From Natronolimnobius sp. AArcel1 (GTDB lineage Archaea > Halobacteriota > Halobacteria > Halobacteriales > Natrialbaceae), in NCBI RefSeq assembly GCF_011043775.1, contig NZ_JAAKXY010000003.1, positions 434,001 to 498,000 of the forward strand: a stretch of DNA of 64,000 nucleotides. The letters are read 5' to 3'. The notes beneath the pieces were generated by a model. That model worked only from the letters and a program-made list of their open reading frames with translations. It was not told where the DNA came from and did not search any database. How positions within the stretch are numbered: position 1 is the first letter of the stretch; every line of letters starts with the position of its first letter. This document shows positions 17,918 through 25,184 of the stretch, in pieces. The translations under genes were made by a program, and so were the position numbers.

Positions 17918-18271
17918 GAATGCCGTACTTTTCGACGAGCGTCGACAGATAGCGCCGTCGCGTTCGGGCGGGTTTCGGCTTGCTGGCGCGCTCTTCGTAC
18001 GTCGCGTGCAGTTCGGTCACGCCAATCGCGCCCTCGACAATATTGTACAGCAATCGCTTGTGCGCCTGCAATGCTCGATGTGATTTTGCTGCAGCTCACG
18101 GCTGGCTTCGGTCGTGAACCGTATTGATGTCCTCAAGTTCGATCTGTGAGCGCTCGGTGGGTGGCCTTCTCGAGCAGTTTGATTGCCTCTTGAGCACCGC
18201 CGCGATTGACTGATCTACCCGTCGCAGTGCTCGAGATTCTGTGGAAGATACGTCGTCTCGAGGGCTCGAGC
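17865..18271 (-). pseudogene. Remnant of an Orc1/Cdc6-type protein C-terminus
   Basis: Read on the minus strand and allowing frame changes, the segment gives ARALETTYLPQNLEHCD, then SVNRGGAQEAIKLLEKA, then RALQAHKRLLYNIVEG, and TRRRYLSTLVEKYGILE. This matches the order of the lid region and winged helix of archaeal Orc1/Cdc6 proteins. The parts are broken by a TAG after HCDG, a TGA near the middle and frame shifts. The AAA core is absent. The last 20 codons run into the 17846-17917 duplication, so the end is a recombination junction. Confidence 0.6.
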
Positions 18272-18316
18272 ACTGGTTATCATATTCTGAAAGAAATTTG
18301 ATGAAAAGAAACTACC

Positions 18317-18769
18317 TTAGCCTTCGTACTCGAAGGTGGTAATGATTTGATCTTGTCCGTTATGCGTCGCGACAAAATTCAGGTCTTCACCAGCACAACC
18401 TTCATCGCTCGGATCATCGTCAAACTGATCAATATCTCCAGGACCATCGTCATTAGCTATTGTTGCCGAAGAGCCAACATCAAAATCCGAAGATAAGGAC
18501 TCATATATCGAGCCGTCAACAAGTGAGAAGGTATCTTGCTCACAGCCTCGCACCTCAATATCATCTACACGATCTGCGTTTTGGACGGTAATATCAAGGT
18601 CTCCCTCGTCCTCGGAGATATCAATATTCGCTTGAGGTGGTTCACTTTGTTGTCCAATGTCCAGCACAAACGCTGCAATCACAGCCGCGAGAATGACTGT
18701 TATCGCAACCATCAGAATCACGCCGATTACTGGCGAAACAGCACGTTTGTCCTCCGTATTTGTATTCAT
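18317..18769 (-). CDS. Archaeal type IV pilin
   Basis: 150 residues. A short charged leader is followed by RAVSPVIGVILMVAITVILAAVIAAFVLD, the class III signal/assembly helix seen in PilA-type pilins, with expected prepilin peptidase cleavage just before AVSP. The mature domain is acidic and has three cysteines: GCEQD, GCAGED region and a single helix-proximal stretch without one. It should be assembled into surface pili. It is tandem with a second pilin immediately upstream (gap of about 3 bases) and shares its first 45 residues almost exactly. Confidence 0.9.
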   Translation of the reverse strand: MNTNTEDKRAVSPVIGVILMVAITVILAAVIAAFVLDIGQQSEPPQANIDISEDEGDLDITVQNADRVDDIEVRGCEQDTFSLVDGSIYESLSSDFDVGSSATIANDDGPGDIDQFDDDPSDEGCAGEDLNFVATHNGQDQIITTFEYEG

Positions 18770-18772
18770 TTA

Positions 18773-19165
18773 TTAGATCTCCGTGTCAAGAATAATTTCA
18801 CTATTTCCATTATATTCGGCAACGACAACGAGGCGGTTATCATCAGAACAAGAGCCGATATCCTCAGACTCTCCAACTTCCGGCTCTGAAATATCACTGA
18901 AGTCACATTCTGAGGCACCTCCCTCCACGATATCATCAACTCTGTCTGCATTACTGACAGTTATTGTAGCATCGTCGCCCGCACCATCAACATCAACGGC
19001 TGCCTGTGCAGGTTCACTTTGCTGTCCAAGATCCAGCACGAACGCTGCGATCACAGCCGCGAGAATGACGGTTATCGCAACCATCAGGATGACTCCAATA
19101 ACTGGCGATACTGCCCGTTCCTCATCGTTTCCGATGAGTTTCTTACCGTATTTTTCGATATCCAT
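18773..19165 (-). CDS. Archaeal type IV pilin
   Basis: 130 residues from the ATG at 19165; a GTG at 19174 would add three residues. After the leader MDIEKYGKKLIGNDEER comes AVSPVIGVILMVAITVILAAV and then GQQSEPAQAAVDV, the same assembly helix as in the next gene. The mature part differs (ASECDFSDISEPEVGESEDIGSC region), so the two are diverged paralogues under one transcript. No pilB/pilC assembly genes are in the window, so assembly must depend on loci elsewhere. Confidence 0.9.
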   Translation of the reverse strand: MDIEKYGKKLIGNDEERAVSPVIGVILMVAITVILAAVIAAFVLDLGQQSEPAQAAVDVDGAGDDATITVSNADRVDDIVEGGASECDFSDISEPEVGESEDIGSCSDDNRLVVVAEYNGNSEIILDTEI

Positions 19166-19174
19166 TGTATGCAC

Positions 19175-19468
19175 GCACCCCTGAACGGCCGGAAGAGTTA
19201 TTCTTCGAGATCTGATACCCGTGAAGTGACGCCAGTGGGGGATTGGAACCGCAGCCCCTGTGCGTCTTTCTTCCTTTCCGTTCCCTTTGGTGCTGATACT
19301 TACCAGATAACCGGGAATACTTATAGATAAGGGATCGTGTCTGTCTCACTATCTGAAAAGGGTTTCACCAATGATAATCAGGGACGGACAGAACACCTAC
19401 AGCACCCGCTTGAAGCAACGCCGTCTTGCGATTCCTTATTTTGCCATGTTTGGAGAAATTGTTATTAA
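19175..19468. other. Intergenic stretch left of the virus-like module
   Basis: About 290 bases between the pilin start and the first open frame of the virus-like module. AT content rises toward 19440-19490. GGGGATTGGAACC near 19237 looks superficially like a tRNA T-loop complement but does not fold. No copy of the tRNA-Pro 3' end was found here, so the left attachment site is not located. Confidence 0.5.
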
Positions 19469-19573
19469 CTCTCGAAAAAACAATCTGATATAAACGACCG
19501 GACCGGACTCGTTGATCGGCGCGCGTTAGCGCGCACCTACGACGGTGGGGCATACGAGGACGGCTGGGCCGCC

Positions 19574-20287
19574 GTGCTCGACTACCAGGCGGTGATGCGC
19601 TACGCCAGCGAACACCCAAACAAAGGCTCCTACGCCGTCTCGAGCGCGCTGGAAATTCCCCGTGGCCGAATCCGACCGTGGATCGACAGCGAGAGCAAAC
19701 CGGATGCCGTTCGGGCACTCGAGACTGCAGCAAACTACGGCTGGCTCGAGGCCACCTACGGCGATCGGGAATTTGTGGCGCTGAATACGCTCGTCGCGAA
19801 CATCTTCTCTGGCGGAGCAATTGCAACTGAGAACTACCGCCCATCATTCGCGCTGAACTTCAACGGCGAAGACTCGCATGTGGTTGACGCCCTAGACGCA
19901 ACCGGTATCGAATACAAATTCACTCATCGTGATGACGACGATCGCGCAACTGAAGTCCGTCCTTCCGAAGACGGTCCTGTTCTCGGCCGAGTGCTCGCCG
20001 TCCTGGGCGCTCCCGTCGGGCCAAAAGCCGATATCGATTCGATTTCTCTGCCATGGTATCTTGAGGATGCACCGTCCGAAACCCGCAAGATGTTCGTGCT
20101 TGCGTATGTCACAAATCGAACCCTCCATCAACAGAACAAGCGAACCGTTACCATCCAAGAACAGCGGCCACAGTCCTATCGTGACGAGTTAGCAGCACTT
20201 ATTGAAGATGTCGCCGGTGAGCAGGTAACATCAGGGAAGCAATCAGTGACGATCTCGGTCGACGCCACACGGTCGCTCGGGATTTGA
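19574..20287 (+). CDS. HTH protein of the virus-like module, candidate replication or regulatory protein
   Basis: 237 residues from a GTG at 19574. The N-terminal helix-turn-helix is HPNKGSYAVSSALEIPRGRIRPWID, followed by a domain with LNTLVANIFSGGAIATENYRPSF and LPWYLEDAPSETRKMFVLAY, which recalls LAGLIDADG-type folds. Coding-like sequence continues in frame upstream (RRALARTYDGGAYEDGWAA) back to a stop at 19466. That stretch has no ATG, GTG or TTG, so the native start may be lost. A TATA-like GATATAAAC is at 19487. The role is inferred from position at the module edge. Confidence 0.6.
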   Translation: MLDYQAVMRYASEHPNKGSYAVSSALEIPRGRIRPWIDSESKPDAVRALETAANYGWLEATYGDREFVALNTLVANIFSGGAIATENYRPSFALNFNGEDSHVVDALDATGIEYKFTHRDDDDRATEVRPSEDGPVLGRVLAVLGAPVGPKADIDSISLPWYLEDAPSETRKMFVLAYVTNRTLHQQNKRTVTIQEQRPQSYRDELAALIEDVAGEQVTSGKQSVTISVDATRSLGI

Positions 20288-20310
20288 CCCCGCGGGTGAC
20301 GGCACTCAGG

Positions 20311-20496
20311 TCACGAATCAATGTCTTCGACGAGTTCGAGTTGCCACTCGCCAGTGTCGGTATGTCGGACGTGGACGTGATGCTCGTCTCGCAGTTCACC
20401 GTTCTCATCAAGCAATCCCTCGAGCCGCAGATCATCTTTTGGCAACGTAACCCCGAGTGAGTGCTGGTCCAACTGTCGTAATTTGTTCAGTGCCAT
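20311..20496 (-). CDS. AbrB/SpoVT-like small DNA-binding repressor candidate
   Basis: 61 residues from the ATG at 20496. The pattern LRQLDQHSLGVTLPKDDLRLEGLLD is the beta-strand/loop of swapped-hairpin AbrB proteins (SLGVTLPKDDL corresponds to the usual ..vTiPkel..). It is transcribed away from the structural genes, and the intergenic region carries an array of ACCAAGG boxes that covers both promoters. That layout is typical of a lysogeny-type switch. The upstream extension to 20550 in the same frame would cover the promoter and is rejected. Confidence 0.7.
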   Translation of the reverse strand: MALNKLRQLDQHSLGVTLPKDDLRLEGLLDENGELRDEHHVHVRHTDTGEWQLELVEDIDS

Positions 20497-20513
20497 AGAG
20501 GGCGGGCAACTTA

Positions 20514-20574
20514 CCTTGGTATAAAGGTTGGTGACTATCGGTTTTACCAAGGTATCACCAAGGCCCCACCAAGG
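20514..20574. promoter_or_regulatory. Operator array of ACCAAGG boxes with 11-bp spacing
   Basis: ACCAAGG occurs at 20546, 20557 and 20568, exactly 11 bases apart, and once inverted (CCTTGGT) at 20514. The inverted copy overlaps the minus-strand TATA (CTTTATACC) of the repressor gene. The three direct copies precede the TTTTTAC promoter element near 20587 for the membrane-protein gene at 20624. Helical phasing suggests cooperative binding on one DNA face. Confidence 0.75.
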
Positions 20575-20623
20575 TTTTGCGGACCCTTTTTACCCGACGT
20601 GTTACAGCCCGTGTCGTTGCACA

Positions 20624-21055
20624 ATGGCAGCAATTAGATCGATTGCGTTTGGCAGCGGTACAGACAACAACGAAGTGGACCTGATCGACATCGGCGCGCT
20701 GATCATCCTGCCGATCATGGCCTCGATGATCTTCCAGGTCTTCACCTGGCAGGTCAACGTTTTCGGGAGCTACGACTTCACGGATGCGATTTGGACGGTT
20801 GCAAACGCGGACATTTCCGTTGCGCTGATCGTCACGATCTTCTCCGTTATCTGGGTGCTCGCGACCAATGTCGCGAACCTGCAGACGGACCACAGTTCGT
20901 ACGAAATCGCCGTAATCGCGGTCGCTATCGCCCTGCCGCTGGGTGTCGTCTTCGTCCCGGCCATTGAGGCGCTGGTGATGTGGCACGACCTCATGCAGGT
21001 CGCCGCGCTGATCTACGTCTCCGGCGCAACTGTCGCCGTCTCTTACCTCGGGTGA
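20624..21055 (+). CDS. Four-TM membrane protein, VP3-like
   Basis: 143 residues with four hydrophobic segments: ALIILPIMASMIFQVF, ISVALIVTIFSVIWVLATNV, YEIAVIAVAIALPLGVVFV and LMQVAALIYVSGATVAVSYL. The size and topology resemble the internal membrane protein VP3 of pleolipoviruses, and the position just before the large exported protein is the same. A strong TATA-like element and the operator array lie upstream. It could also be a plasmid membrane protein. No sequence search was possible. Confidence 0.65.
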   Translation: MAAIRSIAFGSGTDNNEVDLIDIGALIILPIMASMIFQVFTWQVNVFGSYDFTDAIWTVANADISVALIVTIFSVIWVLATNVANLQTDHSSYEIAVIAVAIALPLGVVFVPAIEALVMWHDLMQVAALIYVSGATVAVSYLG

Positions 21056-21060
21056 TTGCA

Positions 21061-21186
21061 ATGAGTACACCCACTACAGAACCGCGAATCGTGCTCGAGA
21101 ACTTCGAGGACAGTCCGTTGGCGAACCGAATCGTAAGTACGCTCGAGCGGGCGGGCATCCGCAGTGAGGTGATCCATGTCGAGTAG
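21061..21186 (+). CDS. 41-residue protein between the membrane and exported proteins
   Basis: Begins with ATG five bases after the previous stop and overlaps the next gene's start by 11 bases, so it is embedded in the operon. The sequence reads MSTPTTEPRIVLENFEDSPL then LERAGIRSEVIHVE, a soluble, acidic small protein. There is no recognisable domain. Tight packing supports translation. Confidence 0.55.
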   Translation: MSTPTTEPRIVLENFEDSPLANRIVSTLERAGIRSEVIHVE

Positions 21187-23320
21187 CCCACGCCCACATC
21201 CCACCGCCCACGATCGTGACGAGCAGGGCGACCGCGACGACGCGGGTGAGTCGACATCTGCCTGCTCGAGGCGGGGCTACCTGCAGCGGGTTGGAACGAC
21301 GGCTGCGGCTGCCGGCGTTATCGGCGCGGGTGGCTCGAAGGCCGCTCCGCAGTTTAGTCCGGTGGGGCGTGCGGAGGCTGCGCTCCCTGCTGTTGCCCTT
21401 GCTGGAGGTGTTTTAGTTGGGTCTCAGGCCCTCGTTGGTCGGTATAGCGACGACGAGGAAAGAGGAACAGATGAGTATGATACACTTGAGAAATTAGCCC
21501 TGTGGGCCGACGCGATTCGGAATTATCTCAGTCACTGGGGTCGGATTCGAACGTCACAGACCTTTATCCGTGATTTTGCGGAGTTCGGTACACAGAACGT
21601 CTATGACGAGGGAATTGTTGCATCTCTTGACCATGCAGACGATGAGGACAACCTTGAGGACGCGAAAGATGCTGCTGGAGAGCGGGCTGGTGAAATCCTC
21701 GTCAATATGCAGAAAAACGTTATTGACGATTTCCATCACCACAGCCGCCAGTTCGTCAATCTGATGCAGGATTTCGACACGCTCGGAGATGTCGATATTG
21801 AAGAGGATGATGATTTCCTTCTTCTTGATGACGATGATACGAATGTCGAAGTGGCTGGAACTGCAATGGTGGAGTATGAGTTGATCGACGGATCAACTTA
21901 CGAGGTTGAGGCTGATGTCTTCGACTCGTTAAGTCCGGAAGCTCAGGTCGTGTCCACGTCCCTATCAGACTATACTGCTCTCGATGTGGTTGCACTTGAG
22001 GACACACCTTCAGATGATGAGGGAGACTCTGTGTATGCCACTGGTCGATTCATTGATAATGATCATGAGGACGACCGGGACGAACTTCTTGGTCTTCGTC
22101 TTGGAGATTGGCCTGAAGATGAGTACGACGACCTTGATGAGGAATCCCAAGAAGGGATCGATCCGCCAGAGGATGCAGAAGAGAATCCGATGCTTTTCTG
22201 CCCGCAGTTGTTCGTTGATGCGATGCACGAGATTCTTGAGACCTATTCTGACGCGATTTCCAATGTCGAGCAGTTCGTTGAAGACAACTGGGAAGACATC
22301 GTTGACGATGAGACGGACCCATCGGAATACCTGACGGCAAGTCAGCTATCTTTGATGGCGTCCGATCAAGACACGTTCCCGTATGCTGGCGGCCAGTTGG
22401 CTGCTCTCGGTCTCCCTCGCTCGAAGCAGACAGTGAAGCTTCGGTTCCCCGAATCAGAGGACGATGACGGCGAACCCGCAGAATCGTGGGGCAACCTCTT
22501 TGCCAGTGAAATGCCTGCAAGCGGCTTCCAACCGGGCAATGAGTACAACCCGGACGACCTTGAGCCAACACTGTACTACTCGTTCCATGTCGTCGATGAC
22601 GACGGGCAGCAATCAAGCACACTCGGCACGCTTGAGGAGCCGTTCGAGGTGCTCGAGGCGCAAGAGATCGACGAAGACGGGAATGCAGTTGATGTTGATG
22701 AAGTGGACTTCTCAGACATCGAAACAACCGAAAGCCCAACCGACTACGGCGCACTGCTCGAGGCGTTAGACGAGTGGAGCGAAGTTGAACGCGAAATAGC
22801 CGACCAACAACACGAGATCGTTGTCGACCTCGAGGGCAACAGCGGCGGCGGTGGCGGCAGCTTCCTTCCTGACTTCGAAGTCCGCGAATTCGAGTGGCAC
22901 GATGATACAGAGACGCTGATTGTGCGTGGTTGCTACTTCAGCCAAATGGCCGACTCGAAGCTCATCACGATCAAAGCCATGCTCGAGGATATCCACGGCG
23001 ACCTTGTCGAGGACTTCCTCGCAGCCAACCGACTCCGCGGCCGCATTTCGAAAATGGGGCTGCAGATTCAGAAAGACGTCGTCAATGAAGAAGCCGAAGC
23101 CGACGAACGCGGTATGATGAACCCCAAGACCGCCGTCAAAACCCGATTTGACGATGCTCGAGCAGATGCGGAAGAGAACGCGACGGACGGAATTCGGGAT
23201 GTGAACGAATACGTCGAGGACTATGCCGACGAGCACGGCATCGATACCGTCAGTGGTCCGCCACAGACGCGCGCACAGGCCGCAGAACAAGCCGCAACCG
23301 ATGGAGGGACTGAGGCATGA
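21176..23320 (+). CDS. Large Tat-exported acidic protein, candidate spike protein (VP4-like)
   Basis: 714 residues. The N-terminus has a twin-arginine signal: SRRGYLQRVGTTAAAAGVIG at about 33-52. A second weakly hydrophobic stretch, ALPAVALAGGVLVGSQALVG, follows near 70-90. The body is very acidic, with long Asp runs (near residues 203-222). Near residue 565 a Gly-rich spacer GNSGGGGGS precedes a C-terminal domain with coiled-coil character (DFLAANRLRGRISKMGLQIQK). No hydrophobic C-terminal anchor is present, unlike described pleolipovirus spikes. Its position in the operon supports a surface role; this is inference. Confidence 0.6.
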   Translation: MSSSPRPHPTAHDRDEQGDRDDAGESTSACSRRGYLQRVGTTAAAAGVIGAGGSKAAPQFSPVGRAEAALPAVALAGGVLVGSQALVGRYSDDEERGTDEYDTLEKLALWADAIRNYLSHWGRIRTSQTFIRDFAEFGTQNVYDEGIVASLDHADDEDNLEDAKDAAGERAGEILVNMQKNVIDDFHHHSRQFVNLMQDFDTLGDVDIEEDDDFLLLDDDDTNVEVAGTAMVEYELIDGSTYEVEADVFDSLSPEAQVVSTSLSDYTALDVVALEDTPSDDEGDSVYATGRFIDNDHEDDRDELLGLRLGDWPEDEYDDLDEESQEGIDPPEDAEENPMLFCPQLFVDAMHEILETYSDAISNVEQFVEDNWEDIVDDETDPSEYLTASQLSLMASDQDTFPYAGGQLAALGLPRSKQTVKLRFPESEDDDGEPAESWGNLFASEMPASGFQPGNEYNPDDLEPTLYYSFHVVDDDGQQSSTLGTLEEPFEVLEAQEIDEDGNAVDVDEVDFSDIETTESPTDYGALLEALDEWSEVEREIADQQHEIVVDLEGNSGGGGGSFLPDFEVREFEWHDDTETLIVRGCYFSQMADSKLITIKAMLEDIHGDLVEDFLAANRLRGRISKMGLQIQKDVVNEEAEADERGMMNPKTAVKTRFDDARADAEENATDGIRDVNEYVEDYADEHGIDTVSGPPQTRAQAAEQAATDGGTEA

Positions 23321-23529
23321 ACTACACGCTACGTGAACTCTATACCGTCTGTGACGACGAACGACAGCGACTCGAGGACCGTATCCGCGAGCGCGAGCAC
23401 GCGAACACACTCACGGCCGCACAGCGACTGGAACTCGAGAAACTACACGAGTCACACCGTGAAGTCGAACACCAACGAAACAGCTACCTCGCAACCCTCG
23501 TGGCGCTTCGAGCGCGTGGTACGCGATGA
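23317..23529 (+). CDS. Small coiled-coil protein of the virus-like operon
   Basis: 70 residues; starts with an ATGA overlap to the preceding gene and ends with another to the NTPase. The sequence is almost wholly helical and charged (DDERQRLEDRIREREHAN, LELEKLHESHREVEHQRN), so a short coiled coil is likely. It occupies the place of the small ORFs between the spike and NTPase genes of pleolipoviruses. Function unknown. Confidence 0.65.
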   Translation: MNYTLRELYTVCDDERQRLEDRIREREHANTLTAAQRLELEKLHESHREVEHQRNSYLATLVALRARGTR

Positions 23530-24749
23530 GCACCAGGCGCGAGTACCGCAAGAACGGCAAGCGGTTGATGACCGACGGCGGCACGAACGAACAGGAAGCG
23601 TACGCAGTCGGCGGCTTTCGCGAGTGGCAAGACGGCAACCTCGAGCGCGACCCCGACGAGGTGCTACCGCACTCTGGATTCGTGCGTGACGAGCAGGTCG
23701 ACCGCCAGCTCACCATGCGCGCAATCCATCACGACGTGGACCGTTGGGACGGCAAGGCTTCGAAAGATTACCTGGCGGTCGGCAAGAACCGCAAAATCCT
23801 GAAAGCCGAAGGCAGTGAAACCGCTCGAAACGCTCTCGAGAACGGCGATTCGATGACGCTGAAACACTATATTGGCGACCCATCACAGGAGGCCGACCTC
23901 GCTGGGATCAAAGCAGTCACCCGGCTGCAGGAGATCGTCGCCGGACCCGCACCGGTGATCGTCCTCTTGGGCGAGATGGGCGCGGGCAAGACCGACTTTG
24001 CTGGGCTGTTGGGCCAACTGCGTGATCGGTGGGTCGACGGTGATCTACTCGTCGGCAGCAATATTCGAACGCTCGAGCGAATCAATCGCTGGGTGCGAGA
24101 CGACGGCAGCGACGAGGACGGCTGGATACCGAACTATCCGCTCCTCGAGGAGTGGGTTCAGCAAGATGGCGACCCCGTGCACAACTCCCAGCAGCCGAAG
24201 CTGTTCATCGGCGACGAATTCTCGAGCAACGCCTCTGGCACCGGCGAAGACGGCCACAAGGTCAGAGAAAAGATGGGGCCACTTGTCTACAAAATCCGAA
24301 AGTACGGCGGTGCACTCATCTACATCGCACACGGCGAGTCGTCGATTCACCCGATGCTCTGGCGTGTCGGAACGATCATCAAAAAGAAGTCGCAGAAACG
24401 CGCCATCGTTGCAGACCGCGTTTCCGGTGGGACACTCCAGGGCATCGATCCCCGACCGCTCGAGGGCATCCCGCCGACGGACTGGAACTTCAACACCAAG
24501 GACGAAGCCGATTGGAGCTGGGAAGCGCCAAGCAGCGGCGACAAAGAAGACGACGCAATCGCCGAAACGGACATCAAGAAGGTCGCTGCGTGGACAATGC
24601 AGGAGTGTCGTCGCCAAGGAATGTCGCCACGCGAAACCGCCGAATTCGTCCCCTACAGCCACACTACCGTCGGAAATTGGTGGGAAGACATCGACAACGG
24701 CGGCGAGAAGGCAAATTGGGTTTCCACTGTTGAGCAGGTGATCGCATGA
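23526..24749 (+). CDS. P-loop NTPase with C-terminal HTH, VP8-like
   Basis: 407 residues. Walker A is VIVLLGEMGAGKTDFAGLLG near residue 145. The Walker B-like KLFIGDEFSSNASG is near 228, followed by KYGGALIYIAHGESSIHPM, resembling sensor/box III text of FtsK-Zot-type ATPases. The last 60 residues hold a HTH (RRQGMSPRETAEFVPYSHTT). The NTPase is the most conserved late gene of pleolipoviruses and here it follows the exported protein. It could act in genome handling or virion assembly. Confidence 0.75.
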   Translation: MSTRREYRKNGKRLMTDGGTNEQEAYAVGGFREWQDGNLERDPDEVLPHSGFVRDEQVDRQLTMRAIHHDVDRWDGKASKDYLAVGKNRKILKAEGSETARNALENGDSMTLKHYIGDPSQEADLAGIKAVTRLQEIVAGPAPVIVLLGEMGAGKTDFAGLLGQLRDRWVDGDLLVGSNIRTLERINRWVRDDGSDEDGWIPNYPLLEEWVQQDGDPVHNSQQPKLFIGDEFSSNASGTGEDGHKVREKMGPLVYKIRKYGGALIYIAHGESSIHPMLWRVGTIIKKKSQKRAIVADRVSGGTLQGIDPRPLEGIPPTDWNFNTKDEADWSWEAPSSGDKEDDAIAETDIKKVAAWTMQECRRQGMSPRETAEFVPYSHTTVGNWWEDIDNGGEKANWVSTVEQVIA

Positions 24750-24797
24750 CGGCGTCGGGGTGTAACGCTGTAAAGCGCAACCAACCCCCCTTTAGAT

Positions 24798-24839
24798 ATG
24801 GGCTGCGTGGCCCGCCAGGGCCGCGCAGGCTCGGCCCAT
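24798..24839. repeat. Large GC-rich inverted repeat after the NTPase gene
   Basis: TGCGTGGCCC (24804-24813) pairs with GGGCCGCGCA (24818-24827) around the loop GCCA, with one G-T pair. It is enclosed by ATGGGC (24798) and GCCCAT (24834-24839) with a six-base bulge. It lies in a 168-base gap between the NTPase and the next gene. It could be a terminator, a structured RNA or a replication signal of the element. Confidence 0.6.
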
Positions 24840-24868
24840 CGCTTCGCTCGTCTCACAGCCAGCGGAGG

Positions 24869-24880
24869 TTTATATATAAC
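24869..24880 (+). promoter_or_regulatory. Strong TATA-like promoter inside the virus-like module
   Basis: TTTATATATAA lies in otherwise GC-rich sequence, preceded by a purine-rich GCGGAGG BRE-like stretch and about 40 bases before the GTG at 24918. It suggests that the two distal genes are transcribed separately from the structural operon. Confidence 0.55.
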
Positions 24881-24917
24881 GGCGCGCGAGGCGCGTACGC
24901 ACTCGAGGTGGGCGAGC

Positions 24918-25184
24918 GTGCTTGCTGACCAACTCCGCTATCTCTCGGGAGTCGGTCGCTTTGGTCTCGTTAGGGTGGCCTACGAACTTCGCCGCGATTA
25001 CGAGCGTGGTGTCTTCTCGAGGCAGACGCTCGCAATGGTCGGTTGCTTTCTCGCCGGTGGCCCGATCTTGCTCCATACCGGCGCGGTTGAACTCGCGGTC
25101 GTGTCGGTCGGACTCGCAGCCTGGATGACCTACACAGTCGCTCGAGCAGATTGGCGCTGGCGAGCCACCAACCCAGACCTATGA
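24918..25184 (+). CDS. Small membrane protein of the virus-like module
   Basis: 88 residues from a GTG at 24918. Two hydrophobic helices are seen: TLAMVGCFLAGGPILLHTG and VELAVVSVGLAAWMTYTVA. The ends are basic (RRDYERGVF before, RADWRWRATN after). The stop overlaps the next ATG (ATGA), so the two are coupled. An upstream ATG frame at 24798 runs through the hairpin and is unlikely. No family recognised. Confidence 0.55.
   Translation: MLADQLRYLSGVGRFGLVRVAYELRRDYERGVFSRQTLAMVGCFLAGGPILLHTGAVELAVVSVGLAAWMTYTVARADWRWRATNPDL

Noticed and set aside
19230-19260. Possible tRNA 3' end or att copy (GGGGATTGGAACC on plus strand)
   Set aside because: The would-be T stem does not pair, no acceptor or anticodon arm is present, and the bases do not match the tRNA-Pro 3' end.
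20546-20574. Short direct repeats as a CRISPR
   Set aside because: Units are 7 bases with 4-base spacers, far too short, and no cas genes are nearby; an operator array explains them better.
24653-24928. Small frames across the hairpin region on both strands
   Set aside because: They run through GC-rich inverted repeats, lack start signals and have compositions unlike halophilic proteins.
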